Positions 1 to 11,800 of a stretch of DNA of 64,000 bases are shown in pieces. How positions within the stretch are numbered: position 1 is the stretch's first letter; every line of letters starts with the position of its first letter. The translations under genes and the position numbers were made by a program. Below the pieces are notes generated by a model that saw only the letters and a list, made by a program, of their open reading frames with translations, searched no databases and was not told the origin of the DNA. The stretch is from contig CM061064.1 in NCBI GenBank assembly GCA_030762895.1, positions 239,845,086 to 239,909,085 of the forward strand, in the 5' to 3' direction. The DNA is from Sophora flavescens (taxonomy: Eukaryota > Streptophyta > Magnoliopsida > Fabales > Fabaceae).

Positions 1-846
1 ACGAAAAGATATGAAGCATGGAGAGAGGCAAGAAGGGGGTGTCCTTCAAAACCGGAACCCCCACCCAGTGCTGAAAATAGTCCTCTTACAGAAGATCAAA
101 TGCTGAAAAATATTGAAATTCTAAAATCTCAGATGGGGGTTTCGGATGAAAAGAACCAAGTTGCAGAAGTAACTATCATCAAACTCCAAAGGCAGGTGCA
201 AAAACTGAATTTACATATCGAGAATTTGAGAAATGAATGTGCTGATTCCTACGAAGCCCCAAGTCGCATGAAAAGGGCAAGAAAGGAAAAAGAAGCAGTG
301 ATCCAAGAGTTGCAAGCAAAGGTGGAGTGTCAAGAAAACATGCTAGTCAGAATTCTGAAGAAGAAAGAAGAGCTTGAGTGGGACGTAAGGATTCATGTCG
401 AAACAATACAAATACTAAAGGAGAGAGTTGAATCTCTACAAGAATCCCTGGCCCAAACTGAACTTTACTCTGATCGAGGATGGAACGAAGCTGCCAGATA
501 TCGTCAATTATTAGTAGAAGCTAATGAAAGGGAAAATTGGCTCAGGACCAAAATTCAAGAAAATGAAAGAGGAGAAGCTCAACGTCACGCAGAATGGGTA
601 AAGGGATGGAAATTGGTTGTAAGGGATGTGATCTATGAAAGGGAAGCATGGAAAAGAAAATATGAAGACCTGATTGGTAGAATTCAATATCATACTTCCC
701 AGTTGGTGGATCGATTTGAAGAAGTATCAATTCAGGTCTATAAGAACCCTTTCCTCCAGATACCGCCAGAGGTGACTGAGTTCTTCAAGCATTTTGGGAA
801 GCTTGCAAAGGGATTCAGGAAAAAGAAGATGAAGCTCTTGGCATAG
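1..846 (+). CDS. Extra ORF upstream of gag, coiled-coil C-terminal part (5' partial)
   Basis: The frame is open from base 1 to the TAG at 844-846, so at least 281 codons are present and the start lies off-window. The first 33 residues (motif KRYEAWREARRGCPSKPEPP) and the long Glu/Lys-rich helical stretch after them resemble the C-terminal half of the extra protein that plant Tat/Ogre elements carry before gag (DUF7745-like; recognised from pattern, not searched). Heptad-like Leu/Ile spacing over about residues 40-190 suggests a coiled coil. The tail is basic (FRKKKMKLL). No catalytic motif is visible and the function of this family is unknown. It is the only uninterrupted reading frame left in Tat-A. 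Confidence 0.7.
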   Translation, partial: TKRYEAWREARRGCPSKPEPPPSAENSPLTEDQMLKNIEILKSQMGVSDEKNQVAEVTIIKLQRQVQKLNLHIENLRNECADSYEAPSRMKRARKEKEAVIQELQAKVECQENMLVRILKKKEELEWDVRIHVETIQILKERVESLQESLAQTELYSDRGWNEAARYRQLLVEANERENWLRTKIQENERGEAQRHAEWVKGWKLVVRDVIYEREAWKRKYEDLIGRIQYHTSQLVDRFEEVSIQVYKNPFLQIPPEVTEFFKHFGKLAKGFRKKKMKLLA

Positions 847-1239
847 TATTTTGCGGTCCCCAAAGATGGATTTAGAAAGATGAAAACTCTCGATGTATTG
901 TTTTTCTATTTGACCAAAGACTCATGTTTGTATTACAATATTCATCTAATGAAATAGAAGTTTTCATCAAATTTTTGTGGAATGCTCTCTCTTTTTCTAG
1001 GTGATATCTGTCGAGGAGTGAATTCTCCCTTAGATACTTCATCAACTATATTTTTACCCTAAAAACGATGTGTTTTCTGCGTAAAAATATGGGTATCATC
1101 AAACAATAACATTGCTAGTACAGAGGTGGTCTATCGAGGAGTGAATTCTCCCTTTGACTTGACATCAACTGCAATCAAGCTAGAGGGAATTATACCACTA
1201 GATTTGATTGCAGGATGAGTATTCTTGCTATAAGTGTAT
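847..1239 (+). other. Spacer between the extra ORF and gag, with an internal repeat
   Basis: Non-coding. It holds two copies of a segment with core TCGAGGAGTGAATTCTCCCTT (near 1012 and 1134), each followed by a similar 'catcaact' stretch. The spacer continues after the solo LTR at 2841-2993, where a pyrimidine-rich stretch leads into the gag start. No gene is seen. Confidence 0.6.
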
Positions 1240-2835
1240 TGATAAGCCTCTGGCTTATCTAGTTTTATGACTAGATGAACTAGTGTTTATGTGCCAATTA
1301 GTCGAGTTCACTCTCGTTTTCACCCAAATTTGCCTTGTTTTGTTCCTAAGTTGGACTTTGACTCGTTTTGCGTCTTTTGTTTAGTTTTTAGGTTATTTTG
1401 AATAGAATTACGCTTTTGTTTGCTTTTGGTGTTTTCAGGTCAATAAGTGAAGCTCCGGGAGTCAAGGAAAGTCAAGAAGCAGTGGAAAAAGCACTTCTGA
1501 AGACACTCGCCCCGCGAGTGGATGCTCGCCCCGCGGGCCTGAAGGTCAACAAAGCAGCAAAAGTCATCACTTCTGGATCGCCCCGCTAAAATATTCTCGC
1601 CCCGCGAAACATGAAGACTTGGAAGTCAGAGACAATCACGGCCTAGCCGTGATGAAGGTCACAGCCTAGAATTGAAGTCTCGCCTCGCGAGAGGTGTCTC
1701 GCCTCGCGAGATACCGAAGACCCTGGAAGACAGAGACCATCACGGCCTAGCCGTGATGAATATCACGGCTGTGACAGATTAGGGTTTGGAGACTCGCCTC
1801 GCCAATCACAATTCGCCACGCGATCATTCAAACTCAGGATGGAGCCAAAACTGCAATTCACCTCGCGAATATACGCTCGCCCCGCGAGATCCAAGATTTG
1901 AATGCGCGCCAAACTAAAATTCGACTCGCGAAGTAGTGCTCGCCCCGCGAGCGAGCAAGATTTAGAATCCTTATTTAAAGGCTGTTTCAGATCAGGTTTA
2001 GGAGGCTGGAGAGCTTTGGAGATCCGAATCCTAGTAGGGTTTTTCCACTGTTTAGAGTAGCGTTCAGGGTAGTTTCTTGTCTCTTTCGAGCTGCGTCTCC
2101 CTTTTCTTTTTATTTTATCATGGTGGTTATGTCGAATTGCTTGTCTATGAGCATGAGGAACTAATCCCCTCGTCCGAGGGATCAATGAAGCCGCCCATGG
2201 CAGTGTAGATTCGATGTGATGTATGTTTTTCTCCCCTTCTCTTATGAATGTTTTCCAATTCTGATTTGATTGCGTTGGTCATATGTGTTGCGTGATTAAC
2301 TAGTTAACGTGTTTGAGGCCGAACGGCGATTCGCGTTTTAGAACTTGAATTGGAATCACTAATTGAATAATAAACACGAAAGTGGATTTAGGAGATTAGT
2401 GCAACCTTATAGGGAACAAGAATTAACAGAATTCGGGATTAGGGTTATGAGACAGAACAAGTAATTAATCCAATCTTCGAATACGTCCTAATGAGCACGA
2501 CAGTGGATTTAGGAGAATTTAGGGGTCCCGGTTGACATTGTAATTGAACTTAGGGAGGAATTCATCGTCACTTGCGTTTACATGATTGGGTAGGTGGATT
2601 TGAGACCTTGGACATTTTAATTTCAGATTTTTAGTTAATTAGTTTAATAGATTCGTTAATTTGAATTTGATCCTATCTTCTCTCTCAACCACCTTCTGTG
2701 ACTTGACCAAATTTATCGGATTTCCCGCGGATTAGTCGAATTGGTAGCCCAATCCCTGAGTTCGACCTCGGTAATTACTTACCGTGTTTATTTTATTACT
2801 TGCGACGACCCGGTACACTTGCCGGCGTCCCAACA
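1240..2835 (+). mobile_element. Solo Athila-type LTR (S0)
   Basis: The sequence starts TGATAAGCC and ends CCCAACA, the same termini and overall content as the Athila-1 LTRs at 7487 and 13248. It is flanked by a perfect 5-bp target duplication TGTAT (1235-1239 and 2836-2840). No internal region is present, so this is a solo LTR of 1596 bp left after LTR-LTR recombination. It is about 230 bp longer than the Athila-1 LTRs because of extra palindrome units. A TATA-like TTATTTAAAGG lies near 1971. The antisense frame seen over 1763-2185 is a by-product of GC-rich repeats. Confidence 0.92.
1505..1960 (+). repeat. Cluster of GC-rich palindromes upstream of the S0 TATA region
   Basis: Two kinds of unit alternate. 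One is based on CTCGCCNCGCGAG (core CTCGCGAG). The other has TCACGGC and GCCGTGA arms, at 1636-1652 and 1740-1756, with a shorter form at 1763-1774. All lie just upstream of the TATA-like box, in the U3 region. Confidence 0.8.
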
Positions 2836-2993
2836 TGTATGTGACGGTCTTCCTGTCAAAAATGGAGTTTAATTGGTTTATGCTCTTTCTTTTGATTTTA
2901 TTCATTTATTCTTTCTTTTATTAAATAAAATAGTGTGGTTTTTGAACAATTACTCCAAGACACCCTTATCGCACTCAATCACAGGCAAGAGCC

Positions 2994-5900
2994 ATGGCGG
3001 ATGAACTACAAGAAGTCCAAGAGATCAGGGATGAAGTCAGTCAAATCAAGGATCAGATGACTAGGATGATGGAGATCCTACAAGCAATGCAGAAGGAAAA
3101 GAACACAGAGGAGAACCCTCCAGCCTTGAACGAAGGACATCCAGCCACACCTCTCATCCCGCCCAATTTTTCTCAGATTCTTATTCAAGGCTTCAACCAA
3201 CCAGGGGCCATGATGCCTCTCACTATTTATCCAAACAACCAAACTCATCTTCCATTTGACCCGAATAATCCCCCATACGGTTTGCCTCATGGATTTATGC
3301 CACCAACAGCCCCCAGCCCATAAGATGCCATTCAAACTCTGAACATATTCACCAATGCTGTCGAAATACCGCAAACACAAACTGTCAACCCTACAGATGG
3401 TAACACCCCGATAGTGACCCCTTCTGTCAATCCAAAGCTGCCACAATACACCCTACATTATGGACCCCAGGGGGCTCAAATGATGCCAAACTTCGGTTCC
3501 TCCTCCATGCCATATTCATTTCCCGATAATATGTACGGAGAAACTCCAGTGAATCAGTCGGGAGGGAATTCCCAATCTAAAGAAAGGTTGGAAATACTAG
3601 AGGAAAGATTGCGGGCCATTGAAGTGGGATATATTTATGGTCTTCGGGATTCCTCGAAACTTTGTCTGGTGCCAAATGTTGTAGTTCCGCCGAAATTTAA
3701 GGTGCCCGATTTTGACAAATATCGGGGAACCACTTGTCCCAAAATCCATTTGACCATGTATGTTAGGAAGATGGCATCATATGCCCAAGATGATAAGCTC
3801 TTGATTCACTTCTTCCAAGACAGTTTGACTGGGGCAGCTTCAAATTGGTACACGCATCTCGAGAGGGCACACATCCAATCCTTCAAAGATCTAGCAGATG
3901 CATTCCTGAAGCAGCACAAGTACAATGTTGACATGGCTCCCGATAGGATGCAACTCCAAAATATGTCCAAAAGGGACGTAGAGACTTTCAAAAGGTATGC
4001 ACAACGATGGAGGGAATTGGCTGCTCAAGTGGAGCCTCCCTTAGCCGAGAAAGAAATCGTAGCAATGTTCATTGATACCCTCCAACCGCCCTTCTATGAT
4101 AGGATGATTGGGAGTGTGTCATCAAATTTTTCTGACATGGTCATCATCGGCAAGAGAATTGAAAGTGGAATGAGGAATGGCAAGATCACCGAGACTTCAG
4201 TAGGGAACGGCCCAAAGAAAACCCCGTTTGTCAAAAAGAAAGAGGGAGAAGCACATGCAGTAACCTTTTGACAAAAGAAACTGAACCAATGGAGACCGAA
4301 CGAAACAACCGCCTTCCAAGCCCAATACGCCCCATATTACCAACCACCTCCATATCACCAAGCCAACCAGCCATACATCACTGCCACCTCGCAATTTCCA
4401 AACCCTCAACAGATGGATCCTTACCGACCATCATACCCTTCTCAGCCTCAAACACACCCTACCATGCCACCTCAAATTGTTTAGCCCCTAAATCCAAACC
4501 CAAACACCAGCCAAACAAGACCACCGTATAACTCGGAAAGAAAGCCAGTGCGTTTTGACCCGATACCCATGACCTACACTGAACTATTCCGCCAAATTGT
4601 GAGCAAATCCGTGCTAACTCCTATCCCGACAAGATCAATAGACCCTCCTTATCCAAAGTGGTATGACCCAAATGCTCAATGTGATTATCACGATGGGGCC
4701 ACAGGTCATTCCACCGAGAGTTGTAAAGCTTTGAAGTTTAAGGTGCAAGATCTGATTAATGCCAAATGGTTGAGCTTTCATAAGGATGCTCCAAATGTGG
4801 CACAGGGTCCTATGCCAAATCATGGGAGTTCGGGAGTCAATGCCATTGAGAGTTTCTTGGAACATACTCTCAAGAGTAAAGTGGCTGATGTTTGGACTCC
4901 TATGAGAGTTGTTTTCAGAGAGATGTGCAAATGTGGATTGATCCAAATCCCGATCACGGAAGAAAAGGCTCTCGATGGAGAGATAAGGTGTGACTTTGAT
5001 GGGAACATGGGGTATTCGATTGAAGACTGTTCGGAGTTTCGGCAAGTTGTGCAGTAGTTAATAGATATGAAGTTTATCTTAATTGGTTCTGAATCAAATG
5101 AGTATGCCATTAATATGGTTGCCGAATCTACAATTTCCCCAACCTCAATTAAGATAACCCCTTTTACTGTTGTGGTTAATCCTCAACCAGTTCCTGAGCA
5201 AGTCACTCCGAAACCAGTGGTGATATACGATACTGAGAAGAAACCTTCGCCGGTTCCAAGTGGGCCAACACCAATCGTCATCCGAGTTCCAAGTCCTTTC
5301 CCTTACAAGGACACCAAAGCGGTACCATGGAAATATGAGATGTAGGTTCAACCCAATCCTTCTAACGAGACTACTGTGGTTACCAACATTTCAGGAATTG
5401 GTGGAATGACTAGGAGTGGTCGCATTTACACTCCAGAGGTATTGCAAAGGGTGGAAATAGAAAAGGAAGGAAATGATCAAAAAGGGAAAGAGAAGGTGGA
5501 AGGAATTCTAGATGACAAGGAAGCAAACGGGGGTGAGAATAAAAAGGAGGTATTTGATGAAGAAGTCGGTGAATTCTTGAAGTTCATCAAGCAGAGTGAA
5601 TATAGGGTTTTGGATCAGTTAAATCGAACTCCGGCTCGGATATCTCTTTTGTCTCTATTTATGAACTCTGAGCCACACAGGAGAGTACTGATGAAGGTGT
5701 TGAATCCAGCTCATGTCTCCCATGACATCATAGTTGATAAGCTCGATAACATTGTAGGTAACATAGTTGCTGATAATTATGTCACTTTCACCGATGATGA
5801 AATACCAGCTGAAGGTATGGGGCACAACAAGGCATTGCACATTTCTGTGAAGTGCCGAGACCATGTCATGGCTAGGGTTCTCATTGATAATGGCTCTTCT

Positions 5901-6767
5901 TTGATTGTAATGCCAAAGTCAACACAGGCAAAATTGCCTTTTGATGGAACTCATATGAAGCCAAGCACAATGATTGTAAGAGCTTTCGATGGCACCCGAA
6001 GGGAAGTCATGGGAGAAATCGAATTGCCCATTCAGATTGGCCCTTGCACCTTTGAAGTAATCTTCCAATTAATGGACATCACACCAACTTACAGTTGTCT
6101 CCTAGGACGACCATGGATCCATTCGTCTGGAGCTGTACCTTCCACATTGCACCAGAAGGTGAAGTTCATTGTTGATCGTAAGTTGATAATTGTTTCTGGA
6201 GAGGTGGATCTGTTAGTAAGCAAGCTATCAACAACCTCTTATATTGAAGCTACCGAGGAAGCTCTCGAGACTGCCTTCCAGTCACTTGAAATTGCCAATG
6301 CCACTTATGTTGGGGATAGTGCTCCACTCTTGAAACCTCGGTCATCTAAAGCGTCCATCATGATGGCCAAGGTTATGCTTGAAGGAGGATACCGACCTGG
6401 AAGCGGTTTGGGGAAGAACAGCCAAGGTGTCGCTGACATTCTCATGCTCACTGAGAACAAGGACAGGTTTGGGTTGGGATACAAACCCACCAAGACCGAC
6501 AAGATGAGGGTTATAGAAGAGAAGAAAAGAAAGAGGTTGGCTCGGCTGGAAAATCGTGAATATGAGGCTAAAAGGGTTCCCATCTGTGACATTCGACAGA
6601 GCTTCCGAAGTGTAGGGTTCGCATTCCTGGACCAAGCAGCAGCTATTGAAAATGATTATCCTGCCGATCATGGTATCAATATGGTGTATCCATGCTCTCC
6701 GGATATAGAGCTCAACAATTGGGAGATCATTGAGTTCCACAGGACCATAGAGTCCTTTTCAAAGTAA
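2994..6767 (+). pseudogene. gag-pro: gag-protease polyprotein of Tat-A, five premature stops
   Basis: One frame runs from ATG 2994 (MADELQEVQEIRDEV) to TAA 6765-6767 without a frameshift. It is broken by stops at 3321 (TAA), 4269 (TGA), 4482 (TAG), 5055 (TAG) and 5343 (TAG). In order: an N-terminal coiled coil; a Gln/Pro-rich linker; the gag core (about 3690-4190, motif CPKIHLTMYVRKMASYAQDD); a Cys/His cluster near 4678-4725 (CDYHDGATGHSTESC), probably the nucleic-acid-binding knuckle of the clade; an aspartic protease with an LIDNGSS active site near 5881-5900 (more usually DTG or DQG); and a G-patch (about 6360-6480, GGYRPGSGLGKNSQG). The start fits the family. All five stops can be explained by C-to-T change in Gln or Arg codons. 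Confidence 0.85.
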
Positions 6768-7049
6768 TTCTTTAATTCTTATCCCTTAGCTCTGCCCAAG
6801 GCTTTAAGAATTTTGTTGAAATGGCCTTACTTGTTTCTGTTTCAGTATGACTTATCAATAAATGCATGCATTCAGTATCTTTGTGTTGTTATCTCTCTTT
6901 TTTTTACTTTCGTTTTTGTTCACCATTCCTCACCAATAAATGCAGTCTCTCATCTTTAACCTTTATTTATTCATCTTTCCCTGATAATTACCAAAATCCA
7001 GATCTAAAAGTGACTCTCTTAAAATGACAGTGTTAGTAACTCATCATAC
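6768..7049 (+). other. Non-coding gap between protease and reverse transcriptase, candidate intron
   Basis: Coding stops at 6767 and pol similarity resumes near 7050 (NFDYSVDHAEE). The gap is T-rich, begins near an AAGTAATT donor-like site at 6763 and ends near CAG acceptor-like sites around 7030. Ogre elements are known to have an intron between protease and RT, so this is a plausible homologous intron. The exact splice sites are not established. Confidence 0.45.
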
Positions 7050-7486
7050 AATTTTGACTATTCCGTTGATCATGCTGAGGAGGTTGTTGATGATGACGGG
7101 GAAGTTCCCCCTGAACTTTTGAGATTGGTAGAACAAGAAGCCAGGGAAATTCGGCCCCATGAAGAGCCGAGTGAACTAATCAATCTGGGAACCAAAGATG
7201 ATAAAAAAGACGTCAAGATTGGCCTTTCCCTGAAAGAAAAGGAGCGGAACAGGTTGATCAGGTTGTTGATGGACTATAAAGATGTTTTCGCATGGTCATA
7301 CCAAGACATGCCAGGGTTAGACTCCAGTGTAGCAGAACACAAATTGCCATTAAAGCCGGAGTGTCCTCCAGTAAAGCAGAAGCTACGAAGGATGAAAGCA
7401 GAAATGTCTTTAAATATCAAGGAGGAGGTCAAGAAACAACTGGATGCAGGTTTCCTAGAAGTTGTAAAGTACCCTCAATGGGTTGC
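7050..7486 (+). pseudogene. pol: Tat-A pol, part 1: region before and start of reverse transcriptase
   Basis: The frame covers the acidic linker before RT, the FAWSYQDMPGLD motif near 7287-7325, and the start of the RT domain (ECPPVKQKLRR, then DAGFLEVVKYPQWV). At 7486/7487 the codons run into the Athila-1 LTR. The frame resumes exactly at 14610, after one copy of the GTTGC duplication is discounted. This shows that the RT was intact at this point when Athila-1 landed. Confidence 0.87.
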
Positions 7487-8850
7487 TGATAAGCCTCTGG
7501 CTCATCTAGTTTCCAGCTAGAAAAGGGGTAGATTTTTTGCCTAATTGGGCGAGTCAACCTCGCTAATCTCCTAAATTGGCCTTGTTTTGTTCATAAGTTA
7601 GAATTTGATTCGTTTAATGCATTGTTAGTAGTTTTTAGTTTATTTTGAGTAGAATTACGCTTTTCGTTTCTTTTTATTGTTTCAGGTTAAAAGTCAATCT
7701 CTTAGAGTCAAGGAAAATGAAGAAAACAGTAGAAAAGCAATTCTAGAAGTTTCGCCTCGCGAGCCTAAAGACCAGCCTGAAAGCAACAGTCACCCTTTCT
7801 GTCTCGCCTCGCGAATCACTATCTCGCCTCGCGAGCCTGAAGGCCTGATTGTGCCAGAGATGTCACCCTTTCTGTCTCGCCTCGCGAATCACCATCTCTC
7901 CTCGCGAGTATTCAAACTCAAGATGGAGCCAAAACTTAATTTCGCCTCGCCAGAGCTTGCTTGCCCCGCGAGCTGGCGAGACCCAGAACTTCTATTTATA
8001 AGGCTGTTTTAGGGCAGATTTAAGGACCTTTTGTTCACCACTTGTTTTAGATCATTTTTTTGAGACGAATCCTTATTCTCTGGAGCTGCGTCTCCCTATT
8101 TCTTTTCCTATTTTACAATTATGATGAACTCCAATTGTTTGTGCGTTGTTACAAGCATGAGGAACTAATCCCCTTGTCTAAGGGATCAATGAAACCACCC
8201 ATGACGGTGTAGCATTCAATGTGATGTATGTTTCCCTCCTTTACCTCAATTCATGTTTTCCAATTCTGAATTTATTGCATTGATCATAAGCATGCATGAT
8301 TGACTAGTTAACGTGATAAGGCTTGATAGACAATTCGCGTTTAGAACTTGAATTGGGATCACTGATTGAATATTGAACGAGAGTGAGTAGGAGATTAGTG
8401 CAACCTTATAGGGAACAAGATTTAATAGAGTTTGATGATTGGGTTTTGAGACCTAGCAAGTAATTAAATCAATCGTTGAATACGTCCTATTGAGCACGAT
8501 AGTGTCATTAGGAGAATTTGGGGGTCGTGGTTGACATTGCAATTGAACTTAGGGAAGGGATCAACATCACTTGGGGACTATGCATGATTGTGTAGGTGGA
8601 TTTGTGACCTTAGATGTTTAATCCAGATTTTTTTATCTTATCGCTACCTACCTTATCTTTAATTGATTTGTTGATTTAAATTGCTATCCTATTTTATCTC
8701 TCTTCTCAACCACTTGCTTTTACTTAGTCAACGTATCGAATTTCTTCAAAATTGGTAGAATTGGATGCCCAATCCTTCTGGCTGACCTCGGTAATTACTT
8801 ACCGTGTTTATTACTTACGACGACCCGGTACACTTGCCGGTGACTCAACA
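7487..8850 (+). repeat. Athila-1 5' LTR
   Basis: 1364 bp, with TG...CA ends. U3 holds a cluster of CTCGCGAG palindromes (about 7750-7985), followed by a TATA-like box at 7993-8001. The downstream part is AT-rich and non-coding. Short reading frames over this LTR are not conserved as proteins in the 3' LTR, where indels shift them. Confidence 0.94.
7993..8001 (+). promoter_or_regulatory. TATA-like box in Athila-1 5' LTR
   Basis: TATTTATAA directly follows the palindrome cluster. The 3' LTR has the matching TATTTATAG at 13754-13762. This marks the probable U3/R boundary region. Confidence 0.6.
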
Positions 8851-8856
8851 AGTTTT

Positions 8857-8874
8857 TGGCGCCGTTGCCGGGGA
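8857..8874 (+). other. Primer-binding site, tRNA-Asp
   Basis: TGGCGCCGTTGCCGGGGA is complementary over 18 nt to the 3' end of plant tRNA-Asp (GUC). It sits 6 nt (AGTTTT) after the LTR end, the usual Athila arrangement. Confidence 0.88.
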
Positions 8875-9010
8875 TTGGCACAACCAATTTTCCTAATTTT
8901 TGGGAAGTTTGATTATTTGGTTAAGCTATTTTTATTTTTATTTTCTATTATTTATTTACTATTATTTCTCTCTACTTCTTTGATTCCACTTGGTCTTGCC
9001 TAGTTTGTGT

Positions 9011-10584
9011 ATGCGAGGTACCCTTTCACAAGAGGACTTGCTATTTGATTCGGAGATCACCAAGACCGGGAAGCGATTAAGGAAAGAAGCCAGAGAACGA
9101 AAGAGGCTTGAAGCAATTGATTTTGAGGGGATGGCCGATGTAAACCCTCCTCCTTACGAGCCTCTCTTCGAGTACAATCTACCCAGTTTGGATGATTGTG
9201 CTTCTTCTATCGTGAGGGGCAACCTCAATACAGATTCCTTCAGAGTGGAAGGATGTGTCACAGCCAAGATCCGTGAGAATCAGTTTGATGGGGGTGGCAA
9301 ACAAGACCCTCATAGACACATCACTCGCTTCCTTGAAGCTTGTGACATGTAGAAGACAAGAGGAGTTTCTCAAGATGAGTTTCGCTTACGGCTATTCCCT
9401 CTCTCTCTCTTAGGGATGTCTCTCGCGACTGGTTTGACAGCTTAGATCGCAACAGTATCACAACATGGGAGCAATTGGCCCAAAAGTTCCTCATTAAATA
9501 TTTTCCTCCTCAGAAAGTGGCACAAGCAAGAGTAGCCGTCACATCTTTCAGGCAGACAGAAGATGAATCTTATAATGAAGCTTGGGAGAGGTATAATGTG
9601 CTCTTGAGAAGATGTCCTTCGACTTTCTTTGACCCGGTCTCCAAGGTTCAACATTTCTTTAACGGGTTAAGGGGGCGCTACCAGATGAATTGTGATGCCG
9701 CAGCGGGCGGTTCTTTTTCTTATTTATCAGCTGAGGATGGATGAGCGTTATTGGAGAAGTTGTCGAACAATGATTACAACCGTGGTAGGGAAACCTCAAG
9801 TGGAGTCAGTTCTGCAACAATAGAAGCCATTCTAGAGCAAAATAAATTGTTGAAGATGCAAAATGTGGCATTGTCTGGGAACAAAAAGGTTAATGTGATA
9901 CAAGAAGGAATGCCTCCGGTTTGTGATAATTGTAATGGAGATTATGACATTCAGAGTTGTCCGTTCAACTTCTCTCAAGAACATGTGGACTCAAGCCACA
10001 ATTTCTATGACAGCGTGCCCCAAAACAACTATCATAGGAACAGACATAATGATTACAGCCAGAATCATAATAGGGGTTATATGAGGAGAGACCATCCGGG
10101 TTTCGCTTTGAGTGATGCTAGTGGTGGTCTAGCCGGGCAACAACAACCTCAACAGAATCAGAGGCCAAACTAAGGAATCCATCAACGCAACACTCAGCAG
10201 GCTCTTCCAGGGCCTAATCAATTGCAAACAACAGATGGTGGAAGGCAACCTTGGGAGTTGGCTATAGAAAAGACGAAAGCGGCAATTGAGAAGTTGTCAA
10301 TCAATACAAGCACAGCCATTGACAAGTTGGCAACTCATACAGGGTCGGCAATTCAGAATCTAGAGACGCGGATAACTCAGCTCGCAAAGCAACTAAATGA
10401 GCGTCTCCCAAGAACTTTCCCAGGTGATACCGAGAACAACCCTAAGAACCAATGCAATGCCGCAGCAACTAGAAGCGGTAGGGTGTTGGGATCTAACAGG
10501 GGTGCAACTAGTTCTCAGGAAGCTGAGGTCTCGGAACAACCACATGTTGAGGAAGAGCAACCTAAGAAAGGAGTTGACAAGTGA
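9011..10584 (+). pseudogene. gag: Athila-1 gag, frameshifted and with stops
   Basis: The gag-like sequence starts at the ATG at 9011 (MRGTLSQEDLLFDSE). The gag core is recognisable by DPHRHITRFLEACDM, then by WEQLAQKFLIKYFPPQKVAQ in another frame. The reading frame changes between about 9355 and 9475, and in-frame stops occur at 9742 (TGA) and 10171 (TAA). A decayed Cys-rich knuckle (CDNCNGDYDIQSC, with Tyr where His is expected) lies near 9930-9960. The C-terminal part is Gln/Asn-rich with a coiled coil. It cannot make a full Gag protein. Confidence 0.82.
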
Positions 10585-11800
10585 CAAGGCACCGGAGCAA
10601 GGGGGAAGGTTAAAACTTGTAGATGAAGAGTTCCGAAGAAAGAAATGGGTTGAACCCAAAGACCTCCCGCCCTTCATGAAGGTACCATATCCTGAAAGAT
10701 TGAAGAAGCCTCTACAAGATAAACAGTTCAATAAATTCCTGGATGTCTTCCGCAAACTTCAAATTAACATTCCATTTGCGGAAGCCTTGGAACAAATGCC
10801 ATCTTATGCCCGGTTTATGAAGGAGCTTCTCTCCAAGAAGCGGAAAATAGTGGATGAGGGAACGGTTTCTTTGACCGAGGAGTGTAGTGCCATTCATCAA
10901 AGAAAACTACCTCCAAAGTTGAAGGATCCCTGTTCTTTTTCTATACCATGCACCATTGGGGAGATGACTCTAGGGAAGGCGTTGTGTGATCTAGGGGCAA
11001 GCATCAACTTGATGCCCCTCTCTATGATGAAGAAGTTGGGGATCAAAGAAGCCAAAGATACACGGATGTCACTCCAACTAGCCGATCGTTCTATAAAATA
11101 TTCTTATGGGGTGGTCGAAGATTTGTTAGTGAAAGTGGACAAGTTCATATTTCCGGTGGATTTTGTGGTGCTTTATATGGATGAAGACGCCGAGATTCCC
11201 CTCATACTGGGTAAGCCCTTCTTAGCCACTGGGCGTGCTTTGATAGATGTCCAACAAGGGAAACTCGCCCTAAGGGTGCAAGATGAGACTGTAGTCTTCA
11301 ATGTCTTTGAAGCAATGAAGCACCCCGCTGAGAGGTCGGATGTGTATCGAGTGGATATGGTGGACTCAATTGTCAAGGAAAATACCACTAGAGAAGCCCA
11401 TGGTTCTTCACTTGCACAAGTGTTGGTAGAATCCCATGATGATGATAGTGAGGAAGAAGACCCTTTGGGGGATGAGGACCATCTTGAGTGCTTAGAAAAC
11501 ATGGAAGTCTTACCGGGTCTCCAAAAGGATGAATGTGCAAAGGAGAAGCTCAACAACGAAGGAATGGAAGAAGATAACAAAGCACCAGAGTTGAAGCAAC
11601 TCCCAACCCACTTAAGGTATGTATTCATGGGGGAGAAGGGACAACATTCAGTAATCATTAGCAATGCCTTGAAAAAGGATGAAGAAGAAAATCTATTGAG
11701 AGTTCTTAGGGAACACAATTCCGCCATTGGGTGGAAGATTTCAGACCTAAAAGGTATGAGCCCTTCCCTATGCATGCATAATATTTTGATGGTGACTTGA
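10580..11800 (+). pseudogene. pro: Athila-1 aspartic protease region ending at the pol deletion
   Basis: The open frame is continuous with 10397 but resembles Athila only from about 10580. It contains the conserved KLPPKLKDPCSFSIPC block, the Athila protease active site LCDLGASINLMPLSM (10984-11028; D-L-G in place of D-T-G) and the flap-side IPLILGKPFLATGRALIDV. Next come an acidic linker and the first residues of the pre-RT block (ISDLKGMSPSLCMHNIL). It then stops after two more codons at 11798-11800. The RT, RNase H and integrase normally found here are missing. Confidence 0.85.

Noticed and set aside
1763..2185. 140-codon minus-strand frame
   Set aside because: It lies wholly inside solo LTR S0 over GC-rich palindromes, is not kept in the related Athila-1 LTRs and has no domain.
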